Shown piece after piece: positions 1-7,539 of a stretch of DNA of 15,155 nucleotides. Numbering within the stretch: the stretch's first letter is position 1; every line of letters begins with the position of its first letter. The stretch is taken from positions 1 to 15,155 of the forward strand of contig CAZVWJ010000058.1 of the NCBI GenBank assembly GCA_964631325.1, read 5' to 3'. The DNA comes from CAZVWJ01 sp964631325 (GTDB lineage: Bacteria > T1Sed10-126). The position numbers and the translations under genes are program-made. The notes beneath the pieces were generated by a model. It was not told the origin of the DNA. It saw only the letters and a program-made list of their open reading frames with translations, and made no database searches.

Positions 1-2
1 TA

Positions 3-170
3 AAACAGTCTGTAATTTTTCGGGCCAATATTACAACTTGATTTATTTGGCCATAACGCCTTGAGTGCTGTATCGTAGATACACATTATGCACGAAATGC
101 TAAAATTTCGTGCATAGTGTGGGCTAAAGACTTAAATTTCAAAGTTGAAGCGTAAATTATAAACAGTCTG
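3..170. repeat. 10-bp direct repeat flanking a hairpin region
   Basis: The 10-mer aaacagtctg occurs at 3-12 and again at 161-170. Between the copies lie two adjacent hairpins. The arrangement resembles a small non-coding insertion with duplicated flanks, but 10 bp in AT-rich DNA could recur by chance. No open frame with an SD is seen in between. Confidence 0.3.
69..121. other. Two adjacent hairpins, second with a 17-bp stem
   Basis: The first hairpin pairs 69-74 (tgtatc) with 78-83 (gataca) around a 3-nt loop. The second pairs 82-98 with 105-121 around the 6-nt loop gctaaa. Its 17-bp stem has one G-T wobble and contains the perfect 11-bp repeat atgcacgaaat / atttcgtgcat. No T-run follows on either side, so a standard intrinsic terminator is not supported. 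It could be an RNA processing or stability element, a protein-binding palindrome, or part of a small mobile repeat. The two hairpins share bases 82-83 and cannot both form completely. Confidence 0.55.
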
Positions 171-199
171 CGGCAGCAGGTTGAGCTCCAGCGAAATGT

Positions 200-209
200 C
201 GCGTACGCG
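200..209. other. 10-bp perfect palindrome cgcgtacgcg
   Basis: The sequence cgcgtacgcg is its own reverse complement. A related cgcgtacg occurs at 400-407 in the neighbouring repeat element. This could be a binding site or a worn repeat remnant. No function can be assigned. Confidence 0.3.
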
Positions 210-272
210 TCATCCAAGGAGCCGGTCAACCACGGTCTACGATCCTGCGTACTTCAGGGCGATGACAAAATT

Positions 273-463
273 ATTTTGAGGGACTGATTTGGTTTCAGAA
301 CTTCAAAGTGATTCTTCCCCCTGATGGGGGAAGACACAGATGGGGGTGAAAAAGGGTTTTCCATAGCCCATTTACCCCGCTCCACCTCACCTTAATAACG
401 CGTACGTGTCCCAGGTCCTCTCCCACCAGGAGAGAGGAGATTCATTTTGAGGGACTGATTTGG
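273..463. repeat. Intergenic palindromic repeat framed by 20-bp direct repeats
   Basis: The 20-mer attttgagggactgatttgg is present at 273-292 and at 444-463. The 151 bp between them hold a palindrome-rich element with two parts. One is at 313-355 (ttccccctgatgggggaa followed by a gatgggggtgaa box). The other is at 413-438 (cctctcccaccaggagagagg). Related copies lie at 9488-9570 (same orientation) and 14843-14982 (opposite orientation). The layout suggests a REP- or MITE-like element, with the 20-mer as a duplicated target or as part of the element. It ends about 13 bp upstream of the cheA promoter. Confidence 0.6.
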
Positions 464-475
464 CTTTGCCGTTTA

Positions 476-504
476 TTGACAATAAGCCAGAAATAGATAA
501 TAAT
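476..504 (+). promoter_or_regulatory. Predicted sigma-70 promoter of the che operon
   Basis: A perfect -35 box TTGACA lies at 476-481. A 17-nt spacer leads to AATAAT at 499-504, five of six matches to the -10 consensus. Transcription should begin near 511, giving an untranslated leader of about 85 nt before cheA. I saw no match to a flagellar sigma-28 promoter here, so the housekeeping sigma factor probably drives the operon. Confidence 0.6.
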
Positions 505-532
505 ATAGAAATTCAGAACTTTTTAACGCTAA

Positions 533-566
533 GGAAAGCACGGATGCTTTCCCGGGGTTAATCCCC
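533..566 (+). promoter_or_regulatory. Tandem hairpins in the cheA 5' leader
   Basis: The first hairpin is perfect: ggaaagca (533-540), loop cgga, tgctttcc (545-552). Immediately after it, gggg (554-557) pairs with cccc (563-566) around ttaat. No T-run follows, so termination is not indicated. The structures sit between the predicted promoter and the cheA SD at 586-589. They could stabilise the mRNA, bind a regulator, or belong to a small riboswitch. The sequence does not match c-di-GMP-I (GEMM) or other riboswitch consensus sequences that I know. Confidence 0.5.
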
Positions 567-596
567 TGTATTTATACGAAATTATGGAGTTTAAAT

Positions 597-2777
597 ATGG
601 TTTCGATTAACGAATTTTTTGACTCTGAGATTGATGAAGAGTTAGAGGGAATTCCTTCCGACTATCATGAACAGCTTTCCACCGTTGTTGAGAAAATTTC
701 CGATTATCCTGAAGCGGAGCTTAAGGAACAGTTAATCCAGGAATTAATGAATTTATGTGATGATTTAATGGAGGACTACCAGGAAGAGGCTGACCAGATT
801 CCTCCTGAATTTGAAAAGTTGGATGATTTATTCTGGGATTGGTTCCAGGAACCTCCCGCGGGAGAAGAATTAGTAGAAGAAACCCGCCGGCTGTTTAAGT
901 CTGTAATTAAGAGAATGGCCGGTGGAGAAAGTGAAATTGATATAGAAACTGATGAGGACGAGGAATTAGAGAAAACTGAGGAAGCCGAAGAAAGTGAAGC
1001 TGCCGAGGAAGGGGCGGAAACGATTGAAATTCCCGCCGAGGGAGATCAGGAGTTTCGAACCAAGATTTCTCTTGAGCCGGAACTGGCCGATGATTTTCTC
1101 ACCGAAGTTAACGAGAAGCTGGAGACTCTGGACGATTTGCTGGTTAAGATTGAAAATGATCCCAGTCCCGAAACCCTGAAAGTCCTTGCCCGGGCAATGC
1201 ATACCCTCAAGGGCGGGTTCGGGATGTGCGATCTGCAGGTTGGTTCTAATCTCTGTCACGCGGCCGAAGATTTACTTGAAGAACTGAAAGAATCGCCTCC
1301 CGACACTGTGCCTGCCACCTGGATGGATCTTTTCTTCGCCAGTGTCGATTGTATTCGCTTGATCTGTGCTCAAATTGAAGACGCTGTAGAGGAAGATTCT
1401 CAGGAGCTTAAAATTCCTCTTTCGCAAGAGTATTTGACTATGTTAAAAAAGGACTTGCGTAAAGCCTGTGACGGGGTTGAGGATGCAGAAGAATTAGAAA
1501 GTTTGGACCAGGCCGGTGCGAAGGGAGCACAGGACTCCGAGGAATCTGAAGAGCTGGGCGAGGAAACAGTCAATATTGGAATGAACCGGATAGAAGAAAT
1601 AGTCGATCTGGTTGGGGAACTGGTTATTTCAAATTCCGAAATCAAAGAAAAGACCAGTAAATATCCGGACCGAGAGCTGGATACGGCGGTCAGTCGTCAG
1701 GATAAAATTCTTGCCCAGCTTCAGAACCGTTCAATGAAACTGCGGATGTTGCCCCTGCGCAAAGAATTTCGTAAATTTCCCCGTATTGTCCGTGATCTGG
1801 CCCGGGACCTTGATAAAAAAATTAATTTTCAAGTTTACGGGGGAGATACTGAAATAGATAAATCGGTTCTGGAACAACTCCACGGCCCGCTTGTTCATTT
1901 GATAAGAAATGCTGTTGATCACGGTATTGAAACGCCGGAGGAACGTCGTAAAGCGGGAAAATCGGAAACGGGAACGGTGGAATTACGGGCCTACCAGGAG
2001 GGGGAAAATATTTATATTGAAATTGACGAGGATGGAGCCGGGCTGGACCGTGACGGGATCCTTGAAAGCGCGATCGAAAAAGGTGTGGTTGGAGAGGAGG
2101 AAGACCTCGAGCCGGAGGAAATAGACCGATTGATTTTTAATCCCGGTTTCTCCACTACGGATGAAGTCTCCGAGGTCAGTGGACGGGGAGTCGGGATGGA
2201 CGTTGTTGCCAGTCAAATTCGCAGTATGCGCGGTAATGTCTACATCGATACGGAGCCGGGCCACGGGACAAAATTTACCATAGAATTGCCCCTGACAGTG
2301 GCAATAATTGAAGGGCTTATTATTCGCCTGGGTCCGGATCGGATGATTCTTCCCGTCTCCCAGGTTGAAGAGGTGTTAAACCCCGAGCCGGATGAATTGC
2401 AGAACGTCCAGGAAACCGGTTGGGTGCTGGAATTTCGAGAAGAGTTTATTCCGGTAATTGAACCCGGTAATATAATGGAGGAAGTTCACCGGGTGGAGAA
2501 CCTGGACAAACGTTCTGTCCTCGTGGTGATTGATGCTCCGCAGGGCAAATTTGCCCTGCGGGTAGATGAGTTGGTTGCTCCTGAGCAGGTTGTGATTAAA
2601 AGTATGAAGGGGTCTGATGAACATAATTCTGAGATGGTTTCCGGTGCCGCAATTCTTGGCGATGGTTCGGTTGGTTTGATTATTGACGTGGCCGGGTTAG
2701 TTCATAAATATCACGAGCAGGATTTACCGCCCGAATTGAAATCAACCGGTAAAGAACCGGTAATTACAAAGGAGTAA
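597..2777 (+). CDS. cheA: Chemotaxis histidine kinase CheA with extra N-terminal region
   Basis: CheA takes receptor signals through CheW, autophosphorylates, and passes phosphate to CheY and CheB. Residues 1-110 are a helix-prone acidic region not typical of CheA, followed by a Glu-rich linker (111-150). The P1/HPt domain spans about 157-290, with phosphoacceptor His202 in HTLKGGF. P3 dimerisation covers about 322-385. The P4 ATPase shows an N box HLIRNAVDHG (434-443), G1 DEDGAGLD (477-484), F box FNPGFST (514-520) and G2 GRGVGMD (529-535). The CheW-like P5 runs from about 568 to 705. Only about 35 residues separate P1 from P3, so the P2 docking domain for CheY/CheB is absent. The ATG follows ggag at 586-589. 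cheW starts 8 nt after the stop. The kinase identity is certain; the role of residues 1-110 is unknown. Confidence 0.97.
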   Translation: MVSINEFFDSEIDEELEGIPSDYHEQLSTVVEKISDYPEAELKEQLIQELMNLCDDLMEDYQEEADQIPPEFEKLDDLFWDWFQEPPAGEELVEETRRLFKSVIKRMAGGESEIDIETDEDEELEKTEEAEESEAAEEGAETIEIPAEGDQEFRTKISLEPELADDFLTEVNEKLETLDDLLVKIENDPSPETLKVLARAMHTLKGGFGMCDLQVGSNLCHAAEDLLEELKESPPDTVPATWMDLFFASVDCIRLICAQIEDAVEEDSQELKIPLSQEYLTMLKKDLRKACDGVEDAEELESLDQAGAKGAQDSEESEELGEETVNIGMNRIEEIVDLVGELVISNSEIKEKTSKYPDRELDTAVSRQDKILAQLQNRSMKLRMLPLRKEFRKFPRIVRDLARDLDKKINFQVYGGDTEIDKSVLEQLHGPLVHLIRNAVDHGIETPEERRKAGKSETGTVELRAYQEGENIYIEIDEDGAGLDRDGILESAIEKGVVGEEEDLEPEEIDRLIFNPGFSTTDEVSEVSGRGVGMDVVASQIRSMRGNVYIDTEPGHGTKFTIELPLTVAIIEGLIIRLGPDRMILPVSQVEEVLNPEPDELQNVQETGWVLEFREEFIPVIEPGNIMEEVHRVENLDKRSVLVVIDAPQGKFALRVDELVAPEQVVIKSMKGSDEHNSEMVSGAAILGDGSVGLIIDVAGLVHKYHEQDLPPELKSTGKEPVITKE

Positions 2778-2785
2778 GGATAATT

Positions 2786-3304
2786 ATGGATAAAGCTGAG
2801 ACAACAGGCGAGACTAAAACAGAAGAATCTTCCGAAAAACTGGCGGGAAAATTTCTCTCTTTTAAACTCCAGGATGAAACTTATGCGGTTTCAATTGAGC
2901 CAATTGAGGATGTTATCGGGATTAAAAAATTCACCAATATTCCTCAGACCGCGAGTTTTGTTCGAGGAGTGATTAATCTCCGGGGGAAAGTAATTCCGAT
3001 TGTCGATCTCCGGGATAAATTTGAGCTTGAAACTCGTGAATACGATAAAAAAACTTGCATAATTATTGTCCAATTAGAGGATATTTTAAGTGGTTTTGTA
3101 GTTGATAGAATCCGCGAGGTGGTGGAATTAACCGACGAAGAAATTTCTCCTACGCCTCCCATGTCCTCAACTGTCAAGACCCAGTATATTACGGGAATGG
3201 CCCGGACCAGTAATGACCAGGTAGTTATTTTGCTCGATATAGAAAAAATAATGACTTCGAAAGAGATGGAAGAGCTAAAAGAAGCAAATGAGTCCGTGGA
3301 GTAA
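2786..3304 (+). CDS. cheW: Chemotaxis coupling protein CheW
   Basis: CheW links the receptor tips to the P5 domain of CheA in the membrane-associated signalling array. The 172-residue protein is a single CheW domain (about 21-158) behind an acidic, probably disordered N-terminus. The hallmark stretch is VRGVINLRGKVIPIVDLR (59-76), and the late motif YITGMAR...VVILLDIEKI spans about 134-155. Length is normal for the family. The SD (aaggag, 2769-2774) lies inside the end of cheA, consistent with translational coupling. A 162-nt spacer separates it from mcp1, the longest gap in the first half of the locus. It is the only stand-alone CheW in the window, so it presumably serves all three receptors. 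Confidence 0.96.
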   Translation: MDKAETTGETKTEESSEKLAGKFLSFKLQDETYAVSIEPIEDVIGIKKFTNIPQTASFVRGVINLRGKVIPIVDLRDKFELETREYDKKTCIIIVQLEDILSGFVVDRIREVVELTDEEISPTPPMSSTVKTQYITGMARTSNDQVVILLDIEKIMTSKEMEELKEANESVE

Positions 3305-3466
3305 ATAGACCTGCTCCGAAAAGTCTCCTCTCTACCTGGCGTAATACCCTATAATAGGTAGGTATGGGGACATAGGAAGATCGGTAAGTCCGGCGTATAA
3401 TCAGGACTTGCTGGAATAATATAAAAAACTTTTCGACGTGGGTTATAAAAACAGGGAGGTACAAAA
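3305..3466. other. cheW-mcp1 spacer with -10-like boxes and weak hairpin
   Basis: TATAAT occurs at 3350-3355, inside the near-palindrome cctataatagg, and again at 3396-3401. Neither has a recognisable -35 box at 16-18 nt. A 6-bp inverted repeat (aagtcc 3386-3391, ggactt 3404-3409) encloses the second TATAAT. An internal promoter or mRNA structure for mcp1 is possible but weakly supported. A strong SD (gggaggt, 3454-3460) precedes mcp1. Confidence 0.25.
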
Positions 3467-5581
3467 ATGTTTTCTGGTTGGTTTAGTAAAATTGCCGAGA
3501 GCTACAAACTTAAAATTCTTTGTTTTAGTTTAATTATTGCTGTAGTGCCTACCGCAGTTATGGGCTGGATCGCACTTTCCTATTCTTCGCGCCATCTCTC
3601 CGAGTTGAGTTATTTTAAATTCAATTCGGATGTCAGACATATTCGTAAACAGGTCCAGGAAATAATGCGGGAAAAATACGTACAACTTCAAACCTGGAGC
3701 CGGATGGGGACTATCCGGGATTCACTTGATATGCGTTACGGGTGGAGGGGAGTTAGTGATCTGCTCAACTCTTTAACTGATCTAAACAAGGGGTATCGGG
3801 TTTCTCTGCTTTTAAACTCAGACGGGGAATGCAAATCGGCTTCCCGCAAGGAAGTTATCGGGACTAAATTTTCCGGGCGAAAATGGTTTGAGCGAGTTAA
3901 GAATATGGAGAAGAAAAATTATATTTCCAATTGGAAACAGATTGATTTTCTTAAAAAATCAGCCGGTGGGCAGGCCGGGATAGTTTTTGCCCACAGGATA
4001 GAACAAGCTGACGGGACTGTTCTCGGATACCTGGTTAATGTCCTCGATTGGAAAATTGTTCAAAAGGCCTTGAACAATCTCGCGGATAAATACCAGAAAG
4101 AAGGGTTCAAAAGTGGTTACGGGTATATTATCCAGAAGGAAAAAGGTGCAGCCGGCACTAATTTTCTTTTAATTGCCCATCCTGATGCTCGCGGTCAAAA
4201 TTTACGTGAGGTACTTTCAGCTTCGGCTCATCAGGAATTGACCGCAGCTCTGCAGAATGTTCAATCAGGCAAAGTTCGAAAGGTTAACTACAATTTTGAA
4301 GGTTATCGAAAAACTGCAGCGGCAATAAAAGCCGGCGAAATAACTGCGGGGGAGGGAAAAAACTGGTATTTTATTGTTGGGGCTGATAATCAGGAAATAT
4401 ACGCCGTTGTAAATTATTTGAAAAAGTTATTCATTTTGCTCTTTGTTGGTCTGGTTGTTGTCGTGGGTGGTGTGGCTTATTACTATTCCGGTCGGGTTAC
4501 CGCCCCCCTTCTGAAAATAGTAGGGGGGATGGAAAAAGTTGCGGCGGGTGACCTTGAGGTGGAAAAAATTGAACTGGACAACCGGGATGAGGTGGGACAA
4601 CTCGCTGACTCTTTTAACCGGATGATTGGTTCTCTCCGTCCCTTACTTGGTGAGGTGATCGACGCTGTTCGAGATGCTCGCGGTGTTGCCAGTGAGGTTA
4701 ACTCTGCTTCCGCTGACCTGGCTCGTTCCAGCTCGGAGCTTTCAGAAGCTGCGACGGAACAATCCTCCAGTCTCGATGAAACCAGTTCCCAGGTTTCTGA
4801 AATTTCGACTATGGTTCAACAGAGTAGTAAAAATGTCGTCCAGAGTAACAAAATCAGTGAAAAAACCCGGGGAATTGCCGAGCAGAGCAAGGAAGAGGTA
4901 TTAAAGCTGGCGGAAACTATGGAACAGTTGAACCAGGATAGCAAAGAAGTGGCCGAAGCCCTCGAAGTGATTGACGACATTGCTTTTCAGACTAATCTCC
5001 TCGCCGTAAATGCCGCAGTCGAGGCTGCCAATGCCGGTGAGCACGGGGCCGGTTTTGCCGTGGTCGCTGACGAAGTACGCCAGTTAGCCCAGCGCAGCTC
5101 GGACGCCGCGGACGAAATCAGTGATATAATCCAGGAGAATGTTCGGCGCACGGAAGCGGGTGCCGAGCAGGCGGAAAATTCCCGGAAGGCAATTTCCCAG
5201 ATTATGCACAGCATTCGGGAACTTGCTGAAAAAATTCAGGAAGTGGCTGAGTCCGCTAATGAGCAGGCTACCGGGATCGAGGAAATCAATAAAGCAATGG
5301 CTGAAATGGAGGAAGTTACCGAAAAGAATTCTTCCAGTGCTTCCCAGACTGCTTCTGCCAGCGATGAACTTTCCTCGCAGGCAGACTTACTCCAGGAAGC
5401 AGTTGAATCCTTAACTTCAGTTGTCAGTTCCTTTGAAATTAAAGGAAAAAGTCTGGGCGAAATCAAGATTGATAATTCGTCGAAAAATGATTCGAGCGAA
5501 AGTAACTCGGCGGATGAACAGGTTGAGGAGGCCGCCGGTGAGGAAGTAATTCCTCTGGAGGAGGACAAAGGCGGCTTTTAA
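3467..5581 (+). CDS. Methyl-accepting chemotaxis protein MCP1, dCache-type sensor
   Basis: This is a transmembrane chemoreceptor of 704 residues. TM1 spans about 16-38. The periplasmic region of about 280 residues looks like a double Cache (dCache) ligand-binding domain. TM2 is about 320-340, HAMP about 341-395, then a helical signalling domain. The CheA/CheW-contacting tip lies around IAFQTNLLAVNAAVEAANAG (505-524). Likely methylation helices flank positions 429-450 and 601-625. After the signalling domain comes a Ser/Asn/Glu-rich linker (about 660-690), then the tail GEEVIPLEEDKGGF (691-704). MCP3 has nearly the same tail and MCP2 lacks it. The tail does not fit the aromatic pattern of the NWETF-type CheR/CheB tether. 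The ligand cannot be predicted. cheR follows after 18 nt. Confidence 0.95.
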   Translation: MFSGWFSKIAESYKLKILCFSLIIAVVPTAVMGWIALSYSSRHLSELSYFKFNSDVRHIRKQVQEIMREKYVQLQTWSRMGTIRDSLDMRYGWRGVSDLLNSLTDLNKGYRVSLLLNSDGECKSASRKEVIGTKFSGRKWFERVKNMEKKNYISNWKQIDFLKKSAGGQAGIVFAHRIEQADGTVLGYLVNVLDWKIVQKALNNLADKYQKEGFKSGYGYIIQKEKGAAGTNFLLIAHPDARGQNLREVLSASAHQELTAALQNVQSGKVRKVNYNFEGYRKTAAAIKAGEITAGEGKNWYFIVGADNQEIYAVVNYLKKLFILLFVGLVVVVGGVAYYYSGRVTAPLLKIVGGMEKVAAGDLEVEKIELDNRDEVGQLADSFNRMIGSLRPLLGEVIDAVRDARGVASEVNSASADLARSSSELSEAATEQSSSLDETSSQVSEISTMVQQSSKNVVQSNKISEKTRGIAEQSKEEVLKLAETMEQLNQDSKEVAEALEVIDDIAFQTNLLAVNAAVEAANAGEHGAGFAVVADEVRQLAQRSSDAADEISDIIQENVRRTEAGAEQAENSRKAISQIMHSIRELAEKIQEVAESANEQATGIEEINKAMAEMEEVTEKNSSSASQTASASDELSSQADLLQEAVESLTSVVSSFEIKGKSLGEIKIDNSSKNDSSESNSADEQVEEAAGEEVIPLEEDKGGF
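5537..5578 (+). other. Conserved receptor C-terminal tail (MCP1 copy)
   Basis: These 14 codons encode GEEVIPLEEDKGGF and end at the stop. The MCP3 copy (11404-11445) differs by six synonymous codon changes and one amino acid change (Gly to Asp at the next-to-last residue). The linkers before the two copies are unrelated. Protein conservation despite drifting DNA points to selection on the peptide, most simply as a docking site for a cytoplasmic partner. Confidence 0.6.
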
Positions 5582-5599
5582 GCCTCCTGATATTAGTTA

Positions 5600-6433
5600 A
5601 TGTCTCTGGCAGAAGAGCGAGAAGAGAAGGTTGAAAAGCAGGCTCTGGAGCAATTGAAGCAGCAATTATACGAAGATTATGGTCTGTATTTTCCCAGCGA
5701 CAAGCTGTATTCCCTGCGCCGCAAATTGCGCCGCCGGTACAGGCAACTGGGCTTAGATTCAATTAAGGAATACAAGGATCATCTGGAAGCGAATCGAACC
5801 GAACTGCAGGCTTTCCTTGACATAGTTTCAACCAATAAAACCGGTTTTTTTCGAGAACTTGATCATTGGAAATTTTTGCAGAAAAATATAATTCCGGACC
5901 GTGAACGGGGTCGACGGATGAAGGTCTGGTCTACGGCCTGTTCAACCGGTGAAGAGGTTTATACCGCCGCCCTGCTTCTGGACAAGTATCTTGCCGGCCG
6001 CGACGGTTACAAAATACTGGGCACCGATCTCTCCGGAGCCGTTGTTCAGCGGGCTATGAAAGGTATTTATAAAAATAAGCAGTTGGAGCCCGTTTTTGAT
6101 TATTTTGATTATAATATTCAACACGTTTTTGAAAAAATAGGAGATGATAGGTTTCGGGTTAAGGATAAAATCAAAAATCACCTGACTTTTCGCCAGTTTA
6201 ATCTTAAGAAAAAATGTTACCCGTTCCGCAATGATTTCGATTTAATCCTTTGTCGTAATGTGTTTATGTATTTTGATAAACAAATGATTAAACACACTGT
6301 TGATCAGTTAACTAAATGCTTGCGGCGTGGCGGTTATCTGTTTATTGGTCATACCGAGAATTTGAGTAAAATTGACCACGATTTAAAGAAGGTTAAACCT
6401 GCGACTTTTAAATTGCCCGGCGGAGGGAGGTGA
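5600..6433 (+). CDS. cheR: Chemotaxis protein methyltransferase CheR
   Basis: CheR uses S-adenosylmethionine to methylate glutamates on the receptors, which resets sensitivity during adaptation. The 277-residue protein has a basic helical N-terminal domain (about 15-75), the TNKTGFFRE motif (78-86), the SAM-binding loop VWSTACSTGEE (109-119), TDLS at 142-145, and LCRNVFMYF (217-225). No TPR extension is present. There is no good SD before the ATG; the nearest purine-rich stretch is in the last codons of mcp1 (5557-5566). Translation probably depends on coupling from mcp1 or is weak. It lies between mcp1 and cheB, 4 nt before cheB. Whether it is a tether-dependent CheR cannot be decided by eye. 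Confidence 0.95.
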   Translation: MSLAEEREEKVEKQALEQLKQQLYEDYGLYFPSDKLYSLRRKLRRRYRQLGLDSIKEYKDHLEANRTELQAFLDIVSTNKTGFFRELDHWKFLQKNIIPDRERGRRMKVWSTACSTGEEVYTAALLLDKYLAGRDGYKILGTDLSGAVVQRAMKGIYKNKQLEPVFDYFDYNIQHVFEKIGDDRFRVKDKIKNHLTFRQFNLKKKCYPFRNDFDLILCRNVFMYFDKQMIKHTVDQLTKCLRRGGYLFIGHTENLSKIDHDLKKVKPATFKLPGGGR

Positions 6434-6437
6434 GCCG

Positions 6438-7481
6438 ATGACAGTTAAGGTCGGAATTATAGATGATTCCTTAATAGTTCGCTCAAAGTTGACAAAAATT
6501 ATAAATAGCGAACCTGGTTTTGAGGTGGTCGGTTCGGCGGAAAATCCCTTTGCAGGGCGGGAATTAGTCCTGAATGAAAAACCTGATGTGTTGACCCTGG
6601 ACGTTGAAATGCCCCGGCTGGACGGGTTGACTTTTCTTGAAAGATTGATGGATAATTATCCTTTGCCGGTGGTAATGGTCAGCAGTTTTACCAGTAAGAC
6701 TTCGGAGAAGGGGTTGAAAGCCCTGGAACTGGGGGCCGTCGAGGTGGTACACAAAACTGCCGGTGATAGTGCAAGCTCCATAGATAGCCTGGAAGAAGAG
6801 TTGATTTCAAAACTTCGAATTGCCGCTGATGCCCGGCCGGGGAAAGAAACTAAAATTTCTTCTTCCGAGGCGGGGGACATTTCTGACCAGAATTTCCCCG
6901 AAGAGATTGAATTATTGGTTATCGGCGCTTCTACCGGCGGGACCAGGGTTTTATTAAATTTATTTGATGAGGTGCCGGCTGAGACTCCTCCGATTTTAAT
7001 CTGCCAGCATATGCCGCCGCTGTTTACGGCTAATTTTTCTTCGCATTTAAATGAACGAGCGAAGATTGAAGTACGGGAGGGTGGGGGCAAGGAGACTGTT
7101 CCCGATTCTGTGGCTCTGTTGGCCCCCGGCGACCGTCATCTCGCTGTCCGCAGTGGCTTGAATTCTAATGGTGTGCCGGTGGAGACCACCGGGGAAGAAA
7201 AAGTTAATTATCAACGCCCGGCTGTGGATGTCCTGTTTCGAAGCGCGGCTAAATACGTTGGCGAAGGAGTTACGGGAGTAATTTTAACCGGTATGGGAAA
7301 AGATGGCGTGAAGGGCTCAGAAAAGCTGGCGCAAGCCGGCGGCAATATAATTGTTCAGGATGCCGACTCCAGTACGGTTCCCGGTATGCCGGGTCGTGTT
7401 AAAGAAGCGGTCGATTCAGCCCGGGAATTCAATCCCGAGCAATTGGTCGCTTTCTTTGCTTCGCTTAATAAATACGTTTGA
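6438..7481 (+). CDS. cheB: Chemotaxis protein-glutamate methylesterase CheB
   Basis: CheB removes receptor methyl groups, and in many species deamidates receptor glutamines; phosphorylation by CheA activates it. Length is 347 residues. The receiver domain (1-120) shows acidic residues D9/D10, phospho-acceptor D55 in LTLDVEMPRLDG, and K106. A linker rich in Ser and Glu leads to the C-terminal esterase domain (about 157-345). The inferred catalytic triad is S165 (GASTGG), H191 (CQHMPP) and D289 (TGMGKDG). All key residues are intact. A strong SD (gggaggtga, 6425-6433) overlaps the cheR stop, so the two adaptation enzymes are probably made together. No cheD is seen nearby, so CheB may supply any receptor deamidation. 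Confidence 0.96.
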   Translation: MTVKVGIIDDSLIVRSKLTKIINSEPGFEVVGSAENPFAGRELVLNEKPDVLTLDVEMPRLDGLTFLERLMDNYPLPVVMVSSFTSKTSEKGLKALELGAVEVVHKTAGDSASSIDSLEEELISKLRIAADARPGKETKISSSEAGDISDQNFPEEIELLVIGASTGGTRVLLNLFDEVPAETPPILICQHMPPLFTANFSSHLNERAKIEVREGGGKETVPDSVALLAPGDRHLAVRSGLNSNGVPVETTGEEKVNYQRPAVDVLFRSAAKYVGEGVTGVILTGMGKDGVKGSEKLAQAGGNIIVQDADSSTVPGMPGRVKEAVDSAREFNPEQLVAFFASLNKYV

Positions 7482-7539
7482 ACTTACAGTGTAAAATTTG
7501 GAATGATTTTTATTTACAGGTAATTCAGGAGGCTGTTTT

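Noticed and set aside
171..270. tRNA or other structured RNA gene upstream of the first repeat
   Set aside because: No TpsiC-like box, cloverleaf or acceptor stem can be drawn. Only a weak gtcatc/gatgac pairing (209-214 with 261-266) is seen.
511..596. c-di-GMP (GEMM) riboswitch upstream of cheA
   Set aside because: The conserved GEMM core (GGACGCAAAGCC-like stretch and tetraloop receptor arrangement) is absent. Only two simple hairpins are seen.
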